Shown: piece by piece, positions 26,301 to 39,360 of the stretch
How the letters are laid out: every line of letters starts with the position of its first letter
Numbering within the stretch: the stretch's first letter is position 1
Assembly: GCA_013398615.1 (NCBI GenBank)
Contig: VZSR01003807.1
Coordinates: 16,632,237-16,696,236 of the forward strand
Direction: 5' to 3'
DNA: 64,000 bases
From: Brachypodius melanocephalos
Lineage: Eukaryota; Chordata; Aves; Passeriformes; Pycnonotidae
Notes under the pieces: model-generated
Database searches by the model: none
The model's input: the letters and a program-made list of their open reading frames with translations, nothing else
What the model was told of the DNA's origin: nothing
Position numbers and translations under genes: made by a program

Positions 26301-28774
26301 GTTTCCTATTTTTACAGCCAGCAGAATATCCAAGAGTTGCTGTTGCAGTCTCCTGGCAGGGAAGAGCTTTTCCCTTTCACCGAGTCTGCACATGGCATCC
26401 TTCAAGGCGAGGGATACAGAAGGCACCACTGGCACAGAGTGTTACTGCAGCCCAGCCGATGGTTGCCAAAGGATTGCATCACGGCCCGGCTTTCCAGCAG
26501 CTCCAGCCCCGCGGCAGGCTCGGAGCTCTCGGGTCTGCAGGCATCGCTTTCCCTGGCGCTGCTCCTCAGGGTCAGAGTGGGCGGATTCGCTCAGGGCCAG
26601 GAATGCGGCTGCAGCTCAAGGATCCCCGGCTGCGGCCTGCTGAGGTGTTCTGGAGCGGCCTGTTTGAGGTGGATCAGGGAGGGCTCAGTGGCTCTGACAA
26701 TGGTGCTGAACTCCTGCTGTACCAGCACAACTGAGCTTTGTCCCCCATTTCCCCCTCTTTTCTCCCAGACTTATGCATTATTTTCTGTTTATCAAAACTG
26801 CCTTATTTACAGCTACAGAGGCTTTGGCAGAGCCAAGTCGGGGTTTTGTCACAGCTGAAGAGCAGCTGCAGAGCATCCTTACAAACTCTCCACCCTGAAT
26901 GCTGAGGCACCAAAGACTGAAGGTAAAAACAAACACAGATGCTGAGTGTTTGACTTTTCTGTCCTGCCATTACTCAGCTTTCAGCAGTGGGTAGGCACCT
27001 GTCAGAATTTGTGACAAATCAGGGCGATAGTTAGTTCTAATTCAAGTTGCTATGGAAAAACTGATGTTGGGGGAAAAAGTCACGTGGACCAAATAAACTT
27101 TCTGTGAGGAAAGAAACTGCACTGCTAGTGAGGTTAGACACGCACTCAGCATGTGATTGGAGAAGGGAAAAAAAGCCCAGTGCATTTTGAGAGGGACATT
27201 TTGAGGTATGAGGTGATGGGAGCAAGAAACAAGGACCTTTCCCTCTCTGCGGGCACTGCAGTGAGCCTGGTCTTGGAGGGCTGCAGGGACCCTTCGCTGA
27301 TGGGTGGATTCCACAGAGGCTGACAGAGAACTGAATACACCCTCGTAAATGGCAGCTGCTTAGCTAGAGAGTGAAAAGGAGGCAAATGTGTATAATACTC
27401 AAATGGTAACTATGGACATCTTTTTAATGGAAGGAGATACAAATAGCAGGAGTGAGATGAAAATGAGAAGCAAAACTTGGGCTACATGTAAATGGAAAAG
27501 TCTTAACATCGGGATTACGGGATCATCTCCTCAGGGTAGTAGTGGAAGCCTGTAGTTTAGGACTCGAACAACCAGCCAGAGAAGGAGCACGAGGCACCAG
27601 ACTGCAGGGAACAATCCTGCCTTTTGTACTTGGATTTCCTCATAAGGCTCCTTTGCCACCCCTTCTCCTTGAGGATCTGAAGGAATGTTTAATGTGGACG
27701 GCTCAGCCAAACTGCAGCTTTGGGAATTCTTATCTGTCCTCAAAGTCTTATCTTTTATTTCAGTTGTTTAGGTTTGCTGACTTCCCGTCTACAGTGCTTA
27801 TCCAAGTTTATTGTTCAGTTTTACTATTCCTTGCTTAACAATTGCTCCTTTACTCTTGACGGTGCTTCTTGAGTGATTTCTCAGTTTATCTTTACCACCT
27901 TGTTCAGGTGTTAGAAGTAACATGCTAACCTTGGAGCTATCTCAGCAATCCAAAGATGCAAACTTTCCCCACAGATTTGCTGGTTTTTTTACTTGCATAG
28001 CAACCTTTTTATTTGTAGCACGGTTCTGAGCTAGATATGATTCTTGCATTTCTCCACTCATGTAATTTTATTCTAGTTCAGATAGCTTTTGGGGTTTTTT
28101 TAATTGGTTGTTTTTTTCTCTGATCCTTTCTAGGCAAAAAGGGGTTAATTAGCCTCAGTAAAACATTGACAGTCACTGGGGACTGCTGCAACAGAGATGA
28201 AAAACAAGACTGCACCTGTATGCTGGCAATTTCAGATAGATTCTGGTCAACTATTTTTCTCTCCTGCTTTGTTCTGCCAGCTGCCTCAGTGCTTTGGATG
28301 CAGGTGGAAGGATGGACTTTGCTATCTATAAAAAAATTAAATGGTGAAGACCAACTTCCGTCTCACCTCCCCGGGGATCAAAGTGATTGCCACAGAACAT
28401 GGCAAAGCAGGAAGCAGGCTGCACATGGTCTCCATGTGAAAGAAATAAGCTGAGAATTTTTTCCCTTTTTGCCTCCCTCCTTTCTTTCTCACCCCTTTGT
28501 TCTTTGGTTTGGTTTTGGTTTGTTTTTTGGTTTTTTTTTTTTTTTGGAAGAGACAGTGCAAGCATGGAAGGAATCCCAAACTGATTGACCATAACTGGGG
28601 GTACAAGCCACCAGCGTATAGCACATACCCTGCACTATCACTACTGCAGTTCCTCGATAGAGGAGTTATTGCAGCTCCTCCAATAAGCAAAAGAAAGGCA
28701 AAAGATTGCTTGGGAGCTCTGGCTATATGTCTTGATGTGTGCCTATGAAAGAAGTTCTCACAGAAACCGTGTAG
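23301..28774. other. AHI1-MYB intergenic spacer, middle part
   Basis: No gene is supported. The interval 25.25-26.85 kb is clearly GC-richer than its surroundings and contains the longest open frame of the window (26,187-26,858, + strand). Two other + frames are open over the same bases, the composition is Ser/Leu/Arg-rich, and no domain is visible, so I read it as chance openness in GC-rich DNA. A T/G-rich tract lies at about 28,500-28,545. Confidence 0.6.
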
Positions 28775-28826
28775 ATTTATGTCATAATATGACATAGATT
28801 TATGACATAGATTTATGTCATAATAT
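28775..28826. repeat. Tandem and inverted AT-rich repeat beside the gap
   Basis: The unit 'gacatagatttat' recurs, flanked by 'gtcataatatgac', which is a near-perfect palindrome. Adjacent copies can pair as hairpins. The sequence runs straight into the N run, so the array is probably longer than shown and may be the reason the assembly broke here. Confidence 0.8.
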
Positions 28827-28926
28827 NNNNNNNNNNNNNNNNNNNNNNNNNNNNNNNNNNNNNNNNNNNNNNNNNNNNNNNNNNNNNNNNNNNNNNNNNN
28901 NNNNNNNNNNNNNNNNNNNNNNNNNN
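28827..28926. other. Assembly gap (100 N)
   Basis: Exactly 100 undetermined bases, the conventional length for a gap of unknown size. It lies between an AT-rich tandem/inverted repeat on the left and an A-rich tract with scattered G on the right. The real missing length cannot be known. Confidence 0.99.
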
Positions 28927-28973
28927 AAAAAAAAAAAAAAAAAAAAGAAAAAAAAGAAAAAAAAAAGAGGAAA
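28927..28973. repeat. A-rich tract right of the gap
   Basis: A run of A broken by single G, continuing out of the N gap. It looks like a simple repeat or a retrotransposon tail whose body may be inside the gap. Confidence 0.8.
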
Positions 28974-31900
28974 ACCCCCAGAAGTTGCTAAATGGAGATC
29001 TGTGAGTTACAGCAGCTGAAATTAACCCACATGCATATTGCAATGAAGTGTGTGGGGACTTTGGAGGAGGTAGCTGGCTTGGGTTTGTGTAATTTTATTT
29101 TGAGCTGCCTGTGACCTTGTAATGCTAATCTGTCTTTAAACAGTGTATGTTTATGTGTATAACATGGGTAGCTGGCTACAAAATAACACTTGGCATTAGG
29201 AAAGATTAACTAAATCTCACATGTCAGGGCATGCAGTATCCCAAAAAGAACGTCTTTGCCTCTTCTCCACCACTGCAGAAAATTCTAACCTGGTTTGCAG
29301 ATAGTTCTCTCCTGTCCCTACAGCAACAGGTAGCACCACCTGTGGTGTGTGTGAGGCAAAATAGGAAAATAGCTGGATGGAGGATCTTACCTGCTGTGGT
29401 ACAGACACAGTGTGCTCCTGTGCCTCTGTGCAGTTTGGCCTTTCTGCAGTGTGGTGCCAATGCCACCCTGAACTTTGCATGGGAGGTCTTGCCAGTGCTC
29501 CTTTGGCACCACCACTTCCATGTGCAGTCATGGGACAACACTTTGTCCCACGTGTGCCATGCAATTAGTGAATGCTCCCGTACCTGTGATTGCCCAAGGG
29601 TGCAAGTCAGGTTATGCTTTCTGCTGCAGAGAAAATCAAAGTCTGTAATATCTTTGCATTAGCTCAAGCATTGATCTAAGAAGCTGTATCAGGTAGTCTA
29701 ATAAAAATATTGCTCTCCTTGTAAACCTTGTCTGACTGTGTAGTAAATGAGTTACTTTTCCTGATAGCAGATGAGAATTTGCTTGGTGCTTGGATGGGTT
29801 TCTGAACTTTCTATCCACGCCGTGAAGTTTTATCTTATGTTTGGCGGAATATTGGCATCATTAAGATAAATGACTCACTGTTTCTCTTTGGTAGGGAGAG
29901 TTACATAAAGTAGTTACGGTCCTATTCATATTCCTCATTTTACATCCAGATGAATTAGTAATAGTTAATTTTGTCTTACAGAGGATGAATTTAAGGTTAT
30001 GTTTAGAGTCTGCATTTTTTACCAGAGGTGCAATGTGTAAATAGGCAATTATATGCTGTTGTGATCTCGTATTTGACATAACTTTCAAGTTATTTCAAAT
30101 TGTTCTCCAATGTAGATGTGTTCAATGTAAGTGCTGTTGTCTGTGTAAAATGGTGGAGCTGAAACCTGAAATACTCTAATCTGTGAGCAGATACTGGTAA
30201 CAGGAAAGTGAATGCTCATTGCTTGAACAAATGAGCGAGTTTTTACCTCAAATGGACTGAGCCTGAAAGGCAAGTGTGATTTCCTGAAGAGAACTTCTTT
30301 CTTCCGTTTTAGAGTCACAAACTTTGGATGGGCCCAGTTAGTGGAGAAAGCCTGAGTTGGATCCTGTGTTGTTTTGCTGTCAGCCTTTCTCTTGGCAAAG
30401 CTTTGGGTTTAGCCCATGTTGACTGGGCTTGTATGTGGGATGAGCTGGGAATGGCATCTAAAGGCATTTGATTTTTAGTGTGAATGCAGAAATGTTCTTG
30501 GCAGGTGGTACTGGACATGTCTGATGGTGAGGAGGGGTTTGATACTCCACCTTGTGAGTATGTTAATGGATTCCCTAGTCCAGCCTTTTGTGCTTTACAC
30601 ATTTTAGTCTCTCCTATGAAATATTAAGACTTTTTTCTAGGCAGAAATCTTGGAGCTACTAGTGTCATCCTTGCCATACTGAAAAATGAAATGTGACCAT
30701 TCATTCATGGGTCCCTGCTGAAACTTACACAAGACTTTTTGTGTAATGAAACACCTGTTTACCATACTGCAACTGAACTGTGTTCAACTGCAACTCAACT
30801 GTGTTATTATTTGGTAATAACCAAATCCATAGGAATGTACGAATGCCACAGCGCTGATTTTTGAAATTAGAAATTACATAATGAGTCTTGACATTGACTT
30901 AACATAAAGGGGCTGCCATAGCTCTTTGAGTCCTAAAATAAGATCAAATGAAGGTGTCATATCACTTTCCCAGCCAAAGGCTTGTTTTGACTGTCAGAAT
31001 ACAGTAGTGCACAACCATTACTTTTTTCTTTAACAGTACTCACCTCTGAGGCTTTCCTTCATGTGGAAAAGGTATGTGTGTCTAAATTATAGAAGCTGTA
31101 TTTTGAATATGATATGAAGCTGTGTTTTCTTTTAGTCCCAAAGTACAGAGGTTTCTGAAATACTGAAACAGTATAGAAGTGCTGAAACAGCATAAGTGTT
31201 TCTGAATAGGTTTCAGAGATTTCGTCCCTATCTTTGCTCTAGCTGCTCTTGTAATGCTATTGAAATATTCCAGTAGCCTTAATATGATCAGATATGAATA
31301 TGAGGAATAAATGCTGATTTTCATGATGAACAAGGGCCTTAAATATAAATAAGTGTGGTTAGTGAAGCTTTGCCTATATTATTCACTTTACCTTAATGCA
31401 GATGGGCATTATGCATATCTGCTGAGTAAAGGCATTTGCATCTTTTCAATTACTTTTCTTAAATGTAAACTATTGGTGTCAAATGTTGCCCATCTTTTGA
31501 ATAATCAAAAGGTAAAAGTTATCATTTAAAGTATAAATTAAAAGATCATTAAGGCTTGGGAGTGCAGTACTTCAAAGTTAGGGGAGCCAGAACTGAGGTT
31601 TGACATGCAATTAATTCACCCTCCCCTCACTCCCCACTTTTCTGTATATTCATTACAATACTAATCTTAATTACACAGTCACATTTATGTGTGTGCACAC
31701 ACTCATGCACATATTTACATCTGGCTCCTAGCCAGCGATTCCCATTGCTTCCAGCTTGCCTTTACACCCACCTTACCCCGCGTCCCTCTGTGCGGGTGCT
31801 GGGTAACCTTGTCCTTCCCGAGCAGCAGGCACAGCGTGGAGCAGCAGGAGGGACCAGGGCAGCTCAGCTGAGCCCGGTGTGACACTGCATCAGGCCCTGC

Positions 31901-33199
31901 AGCACAGGGCAGGGTGGTAGATGGCCAAGGGCAGCCCCTTATCCCAGAATGTTGGTGTGTCCTGCCCAGGAGGGGAACTGGTAAACAGAGGTGAGCCCCT
32001 GGTGCTTCTGTGCTGAATGAAATGCTCAGAGGGCGTGCCTTGGTCAGGTTTATATGAATCCTCATAGGAATAAGAGTCACAAATTACACTCCTGCCTAAA
32101 ATTTTGAGTCCCTGATACACAGCGTAAAGCCAGGAGAGTTTCTTAATTGAAATCAATATAAGGATGTTTAAACTGGTTAATATGGTTTGAGACCAAATAA
32201 CAGTGGGGAGCCTAAATGAGTTTTTAATCACAATATATGCAATGCAAAACAAAAAGTCAGTTAAAGTTCACAGACTCATGCTATGCTAACTAGGCCTACC
32301 AGGGCAAGGAAAAACGAGTTTTCCTCAACCTCATTCTCAGAAAGTGCTGAACTGTTTTTGCTACAACTTTTTTTTTTTTTTCTTCGACATTTCTCTTTAT
32401 TTGTTTTCCATTCTAGAGTGTGTGCTCTAGTCATTCTTCTACCTGTGGTTAGTGTTATTCAGAGAAGACACACTGTAACTGAAACTCCGAGTTCCCTCCA
32501 GCTAATCTAGTACCACCTCCATTGTCTGAGAATCCTGAAAATAGCTAAAAATAAACATGTTTTTCAAAGTGGACAAGGCTGCCTTCCTAAAATCAGAGAG
32601 AAAAAAAAAATCTTAGCTAAGAAGAGTTTGGGTTTTCATCAGAACCATGTACATGACCGGCTGCCCTGAAATGTGGTGATAATGTATGTAAATATTTTTC
32701 TACTGAAGAACATTCACCAGGTACATTTTTGGCTGAATATCAGCAATTTTGTGGTGGGGGATGATTGTGCAAGGTGTATGAAGATGCAAATGGTTCAGTC
32801 TTCCCTGTGTGTAGAAGAAAAATCTGACTGAAGTGTCATGTCTGGAGTAAAAGTTCTGATTTTTTAAAAAACTTTAAGCAGTAACTTGCTCAATTTTAAA
32901 ATAATCAGGGCTCAGACTATTCATGTTGTGCAATATTTTTAGCAGCCAATAAGTAATTAGTGTGTCCTTTTTCACACAACCTTGGTGAACAATTCTGAAA
33001 AATAAAGCTGTGTCATAGATAACACCAGTCCCGATGAGAATGCAGCAGTTGTGCAGCCCTGAAAGCTGTGGATTCTCTGAAACTCGAACCACAGTGGGAG
33101 GCTAGACATTCACAGGATGTCCTGGAGCCTATGATTTTTTTCAGTCAAACTTTCTAAGTCCTCCTGAAGAAGATGGCTGCGACACAAGTTGACCAAGCA

Positions 33200-33300
33200 T
33201 GTTGTCCAATCAGCATGGACAGCTGTGGCTTTAAACAATGACAGCCATTGTTAGGTCAATTTTAAAGTAGGTCCTTAAAGTTAATGTGATTATGCAAATG
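33200..33300. promoter_or_regulatory. Candidate enhancer: SOX inverted repeat, octamer, CCAAT
   Basis: AACAATG (33,234-33,240) and its exact reverse complement CATTGTT (33,246-33,252) are separated by five bases, an arrangement like paired sites for dimeric SOXE factors. A perfect POU octamer ATGCAAAT lies at 33,292-33,299 and a CCAAT word at about 33,206-33,210. No repeat family is recognised. The motifs are seen directly; their function is inference. Confidence 0.3.
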
Positions 33301-34237
33301 TTGCCCTAACTACCATGGCTGTCTTATATCCTTCACAAATGAGTGCATTGTCACTTTTCATTATGTGCATACAGTCCTGGTGGTTTGGTGGTATCATTGT
33401 ATCTCTTGGAAATGGACCATGTAAAGGCCATTCACTGTTGGCACCGCATTGTGCTTTTCCCCAGGCAGACCAACCTTGACCCATAAATGAGGGTGGTAGA
33501 GATTTTCAGGCTGAAACCTGCGTGTGTTATTCACATGATTACTCCCATTGACTTGGCTGGAAACTCTTGCAGCAGGCATGGAAGAATTAGGTTAAAATAT
33601 GGTTGTGAAATTAAGTCCAGTCCACTCTAAACCTCGATGTATCTGAACGAACCTCTGACAACCTTGCTTCTAAGATAAAAGGTTTTGTGTTAAATCACTT
33701 GCAGCATAAATTGAAAAATTAACACATTATTCATCAGGGGAAAGAAACCCCAAACATGTCAGACAACTTCTGTGCACGATTTTTTTCCATGGTGTCTGTA
33801 TGATGATTATTATTACTATTAATTTAATTTTAATCATAAATACCCTTCTACAGAAATCTGTGATCGCAAATGAGGAAGCTGAGAAATCTCAGGATCTGTG
33901 TGATCTGGAAGGTGGCGGATTTCAGACGACTCATCAGTTGGGGGACATGACTGATTTCAGACTCTTGATTGCATTGCTTTCAATGAAAACCAGTGACTTG
34001 CAGTTTCAGTTCTCATCACAGAAGATGTTCTCACAGCAATCTCTTGTTTGGATGGTTTTCTCTTTTTCTGAGTGCAGAGTCTGATGTTTGTCTGAATTAT
34101 GTCCTCTGTGAGTTTTTGTTCTGATGGACAAGAGACTCCATAAAGCAACTACATGATACACAGCCTACGATAGATTCAGACTGCTGGGATTTGGGCCTGC
34201 TCAGTAAAATATCCTTCCTTTATTTCTAACAAAATAC

Positions 34238-34284
34238 TATATATATATATATATATATGTATAAGAGAGAGAGAGAGAGAGAGA
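34238..34284. repeat. (TA)n-(GA)n compound microsatellite
   Basis: About ten TA units are followed by 'gtataa' and ten GA units. Compound dinucleotide arrays like this are usually length-variable. Confidence 0.95.
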
Positions 34285-37200
34285 AATTTGCATACACTTA
34301 CTTAATATGAGTAAAGGTAAGGGAAAATCATCACCTTCCAGGGAAGTCCTTTGCTGAATTGCAGCAGCTGTCTTATGAACACAAACTTCCTCAGCAGATT
34401 CAAGGACTTGGAAACTGCAAGGGCAGCACACTCTGTTGCTTGGTTGTGTTATTCTATGTGCAACTTCTCAAAACATCCTCATCACTGCAAGAGTTAAACA
34501 TTGCTCCAGAACTAGGGTGTCCTTGGCCAGCCTGTGTGTTCAGTCAAGAGAAATCTGGTCAGTCCAAACCTACACATGTAGCAGCTGGGTTCTCCTGAGA
34601 GAGCCTGGTTTTACTGGAAAGGTTGGATTAGGGTGTGGGAACCTGCTTTGGTGGAGCAAGGCTGAAGCTGCAGCACCCTCAGCATGGTCTTCCAGAGAGC
34701 ACAGGGCTGCCTTTGGGAAATTGAACCTTCTGGAAAAGTTCCTGTGATCAAGACAAAAGTGGATTTCTGTTACTGGAATCCTTAGGAAAAAGTTAGTTAA
34801 GGATGTGAAAGAGGAAAGAAGAAGAGCTTGTATCACTGACAGGAAGGCAAAGGAAAGCATCAAATAAATGTTCACTCTGTTCAATCTGTCACATAAAAAC
34901 CAAGTTGCTCCATTGATCAACTGCCAGGGAGGATGGTAATAAGTGTTTTTTGGATGTCAGACAGACAGCACAACAAAACTCGGTAGTGACAACAAGGAGA
35001 GGGGACTGCTGGAAGAATGCAGCATCTTATTTTAATCGTCATGCCTGCTGCTTTGTGATTTCTGAGTCAAAATCATGGTGCAAGTGTGTGTTGGATTCAG
35101 TCCTCCCTGATGTCCCTGGGTCTGGTTCAGATCTGAAGAGCAGCTGCTGCAGCTGGCTGCAATGAAGGTTTGTACTAGAAAGCCCTGGGTTTCAGGGCAG
35201 TGGTGAAGGAGTGACTATCACATCAGTTCTGTAGCTTATCACCATACAAACTGCATTTGTATTTGTTATGGGGTTTCTGTTAAAGGATATGGCCACAAAT
35301 CAGAGGTTGGCAAGAAAAGAATTACTCTAATCTCTTTGATTAAAGAAAATTAAGGGTGTTTTTGTGTCAGTGATAGCTCAGGAGGGGAGCCTGTGTGTTG
35401 CTTCTCATGGACTGGCACTGTGGGGCCTTCCTGGGCAAGCAGGAGAGTGCATTCCCTTCCTGGGCAGGTGAGAAGCTGCTCAGAGGGTGCCAAAGCTAGG
35501 TGTAACATGGCCTGTCTTGCCTGTTGCTGGTGGGTCTTCCAGCCAGGAACATATCACCTCCAGTGAAAGGCTTTTGTGTACCTCCCTGACTGGAGGATGT
35601 TACTCGACATACAATCAGAGCTCGCTTTTCAGTGAAGATGATCCTGAACCTGGGGGTACCAAGAGGACCACGGTGAGTGTGTGGGGCCTCTGCTGAGTGG
35701 GAGTGGCAGGAGCACATCAGCCATGGGCAGGGAAATGATCCGTGTCTTTAGTCCTGGCCAAGTATGGGCTTGGGTTCACTGCTGTTATGGAGACCAGAGA
35801 CTTTTATCAATCCTTTTGCAGCAGTGTTTGGGCCTGAACCCCATCAGGGCCGTGCGCCTTGGTGAAACAGAGATGAAATGTGTAGGGGTACAGAAGGGAT
35901 GGCTGGTATGAGCAGAGCAGAAAAGAAAAGTATCATCTCTTTTCTTTATTATTTCACTGAAAGGTATTTTAGGCCTTTGACTACAGCAAACCACAGCTGT
36001 TTCTTAGTTTATTTCTTTGGTGTAGGAAGGCTTGGCTGAGCAGACAGGAGCTCTAACCTCTTACAGATTTCCATTTCCCAGCCAGCAGCACAGGCTAGCA
36101 GCACCTTTATCTGTACAGGAAGGCTGAGCCAGCACCTCAGAGGTCTCTGCCTTGAGCTGGTAGGAACACAGATATCAAAATCCCATCACTGAAATAGTGA
36201 TAGCCTCCCTGCACCTTCAGATAACTCCTGTGCTGATGTACACTGATGAGAGAGGTAATGAAACATGAGAGAGGCAGCGGGCAGGAAAGCACACCTGCAG
36301 GCACCCTTTCAAGGCTCTCTGGGGGCTGCCTGTATCGGGAGGGCCACGGCATGCTTGCAGCTGGGCTGGCAGGAACCGGGAGATGCAGAGGTGGTCGCTA
36401 TGGTTAGTGTAGAAACCTGTCTGGGGAGAGCTTCCTGAAACTTTCTTCTTCGTCTTCTTCACTTCTCTGACAGATGTGTGCACAGAGCGCGCCTTGGAGC
36501 TGTGGTGATGAGTAGTGATTGAATCAAGGGGTAAAAGTTGTTTTCCCCATGAAATGAAATTTTCTTGGCTGTGAATTGAGCCTGGTTGTAAATGTGCATC
36601 TGTGCAGTCTGAGAAGTGGAGGCTGTTTTACAAAACAATTAAAAAATCAGCAATTATTCTGATAATCGAATGAACTGGAAAAATGCCTTCTAGAAATGTC
36701 ATGTATCAAGAGGCATTGTAAAAACAAAAACAAACTCAACAACCTGATCACCTATAATTTATGGAAGAAAAATAACAGCAGAGTGAATATATTTTGCAGC
36801 CCTTAACAATGAGCTGTTTAACCACTGCCAACTTGCAAACACAGCTGAGGGCAGAATTTGGACCTCTCTGGTCTATCTTCATTATCTCACCTCCATCAGT
36901 CACTGAGAGCAAAAAAGTTACAAACAAGTTTATGCTGGTAGCAGGGTCTTCAGTGAAAACTGCTGAGACATCAAAGTCAAGTTCAAAGAAAAGAGACAAA
37001 CAAAGGGAACAAGTGCATTTGGTCTGGAAACATGACTTCCTTTTAAATTAAGACATTCAACTGGAGGTTGAAAGATATGACCAGTGTCTTTCCTTGGCCA
37101 CCCAGGCAGAACTCCACCATTGCTCCTGAGTAATGTCTGCTCTCATGACTGACTCCAGCCGTGCTAGGAAACAAGGACACAGGCAAAATGCAGACCAGTC

Positions 37201-38756
37201 CCTCAAATCCATTCTTGCCCAAACGGAAATATTTTTAACATACTCCTTAAACACAAAACAAATCAACGACCAACAAAAAACCCCAAACCCCAAGACATTT
37301 TAAATAGATTTCTAGGAACAAGTCTTTTGTTCCGTGTTTTGCCATCACACCTGTCTCAGATCAGGAATGTTGCAGAAAAAATACAATTAAATGTGGCAGG
37401 AGTAAGAGGAGGTTATGGTCATGATGTTCCCATCACAGTGTTGCAGAAACATCCTTTGCCTGTGTGTCTGCCTGTGTGGGCTGGAGGGAGGGCTGATTGC
37501 CACTGACTTAGCTGGTATGGATAAGAATAAGATTATGAATACAGGGAAAAAAACCTCCTGGCTTTTTTGAAGGATCACTCTATGCTATGGAATATTCAAT
37601 GCTGTTCTTGCTCTCTGCTTTACCTTCAGCGGCTTTATTTTGACTCTCAACTACAAAGACTGGCTCTTTCATTCAAGCTCAGTTTTTTCCCAAACCAATT
37701 CAAACTCTGGCCCTTTTTCAGTTTAGGTTTATAGCTGTCACAAGGGTCAGACCTGTGGGAGTCGAACCCCCAGAATTCTCTGCATAGAAGGCTGAAGAAT
37801 GACAGGGAATTAGCTGGGAAACACCTCACGCTCTTGTACTTTTATTTTTTGCCCTGGCTCCTTTGCCTCTGCATTTTTAATTAGTGACACATGCTGAAAT
37901 GATAATTGAAATTCTTTTCAGAAATCAAAAGAATTCCCACTGACAACATTATTAAGTCATAATTACAGAGGATAAAAAGGTTAATAGGAATTTGAGCCAA
38001 ATATCTACTCCCCATTAAATGAGAACTTGACTGAACCTGCTCTCCTTCCATTTTGGTTGGTTACTCTAGGTTTAAACGGGTCCAGGATGGCCATACACCT
38101 GTGCAAAGGGCCACTGCTAGGTCAAGTCACCAAGACCATTTACACTGACCTGTCTCAAGACAGCTCTTGCCTGAGCAGTTCAAGATGGAATTTGCCAGAG
38201 GTAGGACCCCTCTTGGGCCTCTGAAAGATGTGTATTTCAGACACTGAGAAGAGCAGGGTCACACGGGGATATTTTGTGTGAGAAAGATGTGTGGGAGGTG
38301 GCACTTTGCTGCAAAGGAAATGTAGCCACTATTGGTGGACAGAAAATAATCAGCTTCCTGGGTCTAACATCCAAAGAAAGCCTCTTCCTTCACCCATGCA
38401 GGGCATAACATGCATGCAGAAACATATGCAAACTGACCTGAATCTAGAGTGTTTTGCATTTTCAGTGAAACGAACAATGGGGAAAAGAAACATTTTCCTC
38501 TATATTAGCTCTAAGTGTGCCCATCAAGAAGACAACTATTGTAGTAGTTGTACATGTTTAAAATGGATTTTAAAGCAACTAAGGGTGTAGGGGGGAAAAA
38601 GCCCACTCCTTTTTCTGGGAACCTGCAGGCTGAGCTGCTGAGCTTCCATGGCTCCCAGCACTGGGATAATGGTCTCGTTAAACTCAGCCAGGATCTGTGC
38701 AGTAACCACTGGAGCCATACAAGGCAGGAGTTTTGCCTTGAAGTCGCTTTGTAAAC

Positions 38757-39360
38757 TTGATGTTTCTTTTTCGTTTTTTTTTCTTTAGAAGCTGTCACAC
38801 ATTGCCTAAGCAGTATGGCACGCCTCAAGGCAGGCTTCCCCTGCTCCCACGTTGCACACCATCGAGCCCCGAGGGCTCTCCCATCTTGCACAAGCCTTTT
38901 CACGGGGCGAGCCCGGCAGCCCCGGCACGGGCAGGGGCTCCCACACACTTCCCCTTCTCCACAATTCCAACCCGGCCCCGGGGTCCTGCCTGTGGTATCC
39001 ACTCAGACACTGCCCCGGGGCTGGCTCTCCCTGGCCCCAGAGTGGGTCCAGAGCCCAGACCGCACAGGAGGGGTGGGTGTGCGGCACACAAAACAACTTA
39101 GGAGGGGCTGCTGCGAGCACTGGTCCCTTGTCACACTGAAAGCCAAAAGCACACGGGCAGAGAGACCTGTGCAGAGGGTGAAAAAGGCCTTCTTGCTCCT
39201 CCTGTTCTGTGCACTGTATGGTTTGAGGGGACAGCATGAGGCTTCAGCTGGGAGGACTGGGCAGGTGCTGGGTAAGGAGCAAAAAGGACTGGAAGGCACC
39301 TTTGGGGCTCAGCACATACATGGCTACTCTTTCATCATGGAGCTGAACCTGCTGTCATGA
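38757..39360. other. GC-rich pocket with acceptor-like tract, unassigned
   Basis: A T-rich tract ending CTTTAG at about 38,788 is followed by about 570 GC-rich bases open in several frames on both strands; the longest is 181 codons on the + strand at 38,815-39,360. The translations are Pro/Arg/Gly-rich without a recognisable domain. It could be an exon of a non-coding transcript or a small CpG-rich element downstream of MYB. A protein product is unlikely because no frame stands out. Confidence 0.35.

Noticed and set aside
26187..26858. 223-codon open frame on the + strand as a gene
   Set aside because: Two other + frames are open over the same GC-rich bases, there is no domain, no supporting splice or promoter context, and the composition is what chance gives in GC-rich DNA.
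28813..29043. Open frame running through the N gap
   Set aside because: It exists only because unknown bases do not create stops; the rest is a poly-A tract read as Phe.
34238..34284. TA/GA array as a promoter feature
   Set aside because: It is an ordinary compound microsatellite with no nearby gene start.
38806..39360. Overlapping open frames on both strands as a protein gene
   Set aside because: Up to six frames are open and none shows a recognisable domain or clear coding signature. Kept only as an unassigned GC-rich pocket.
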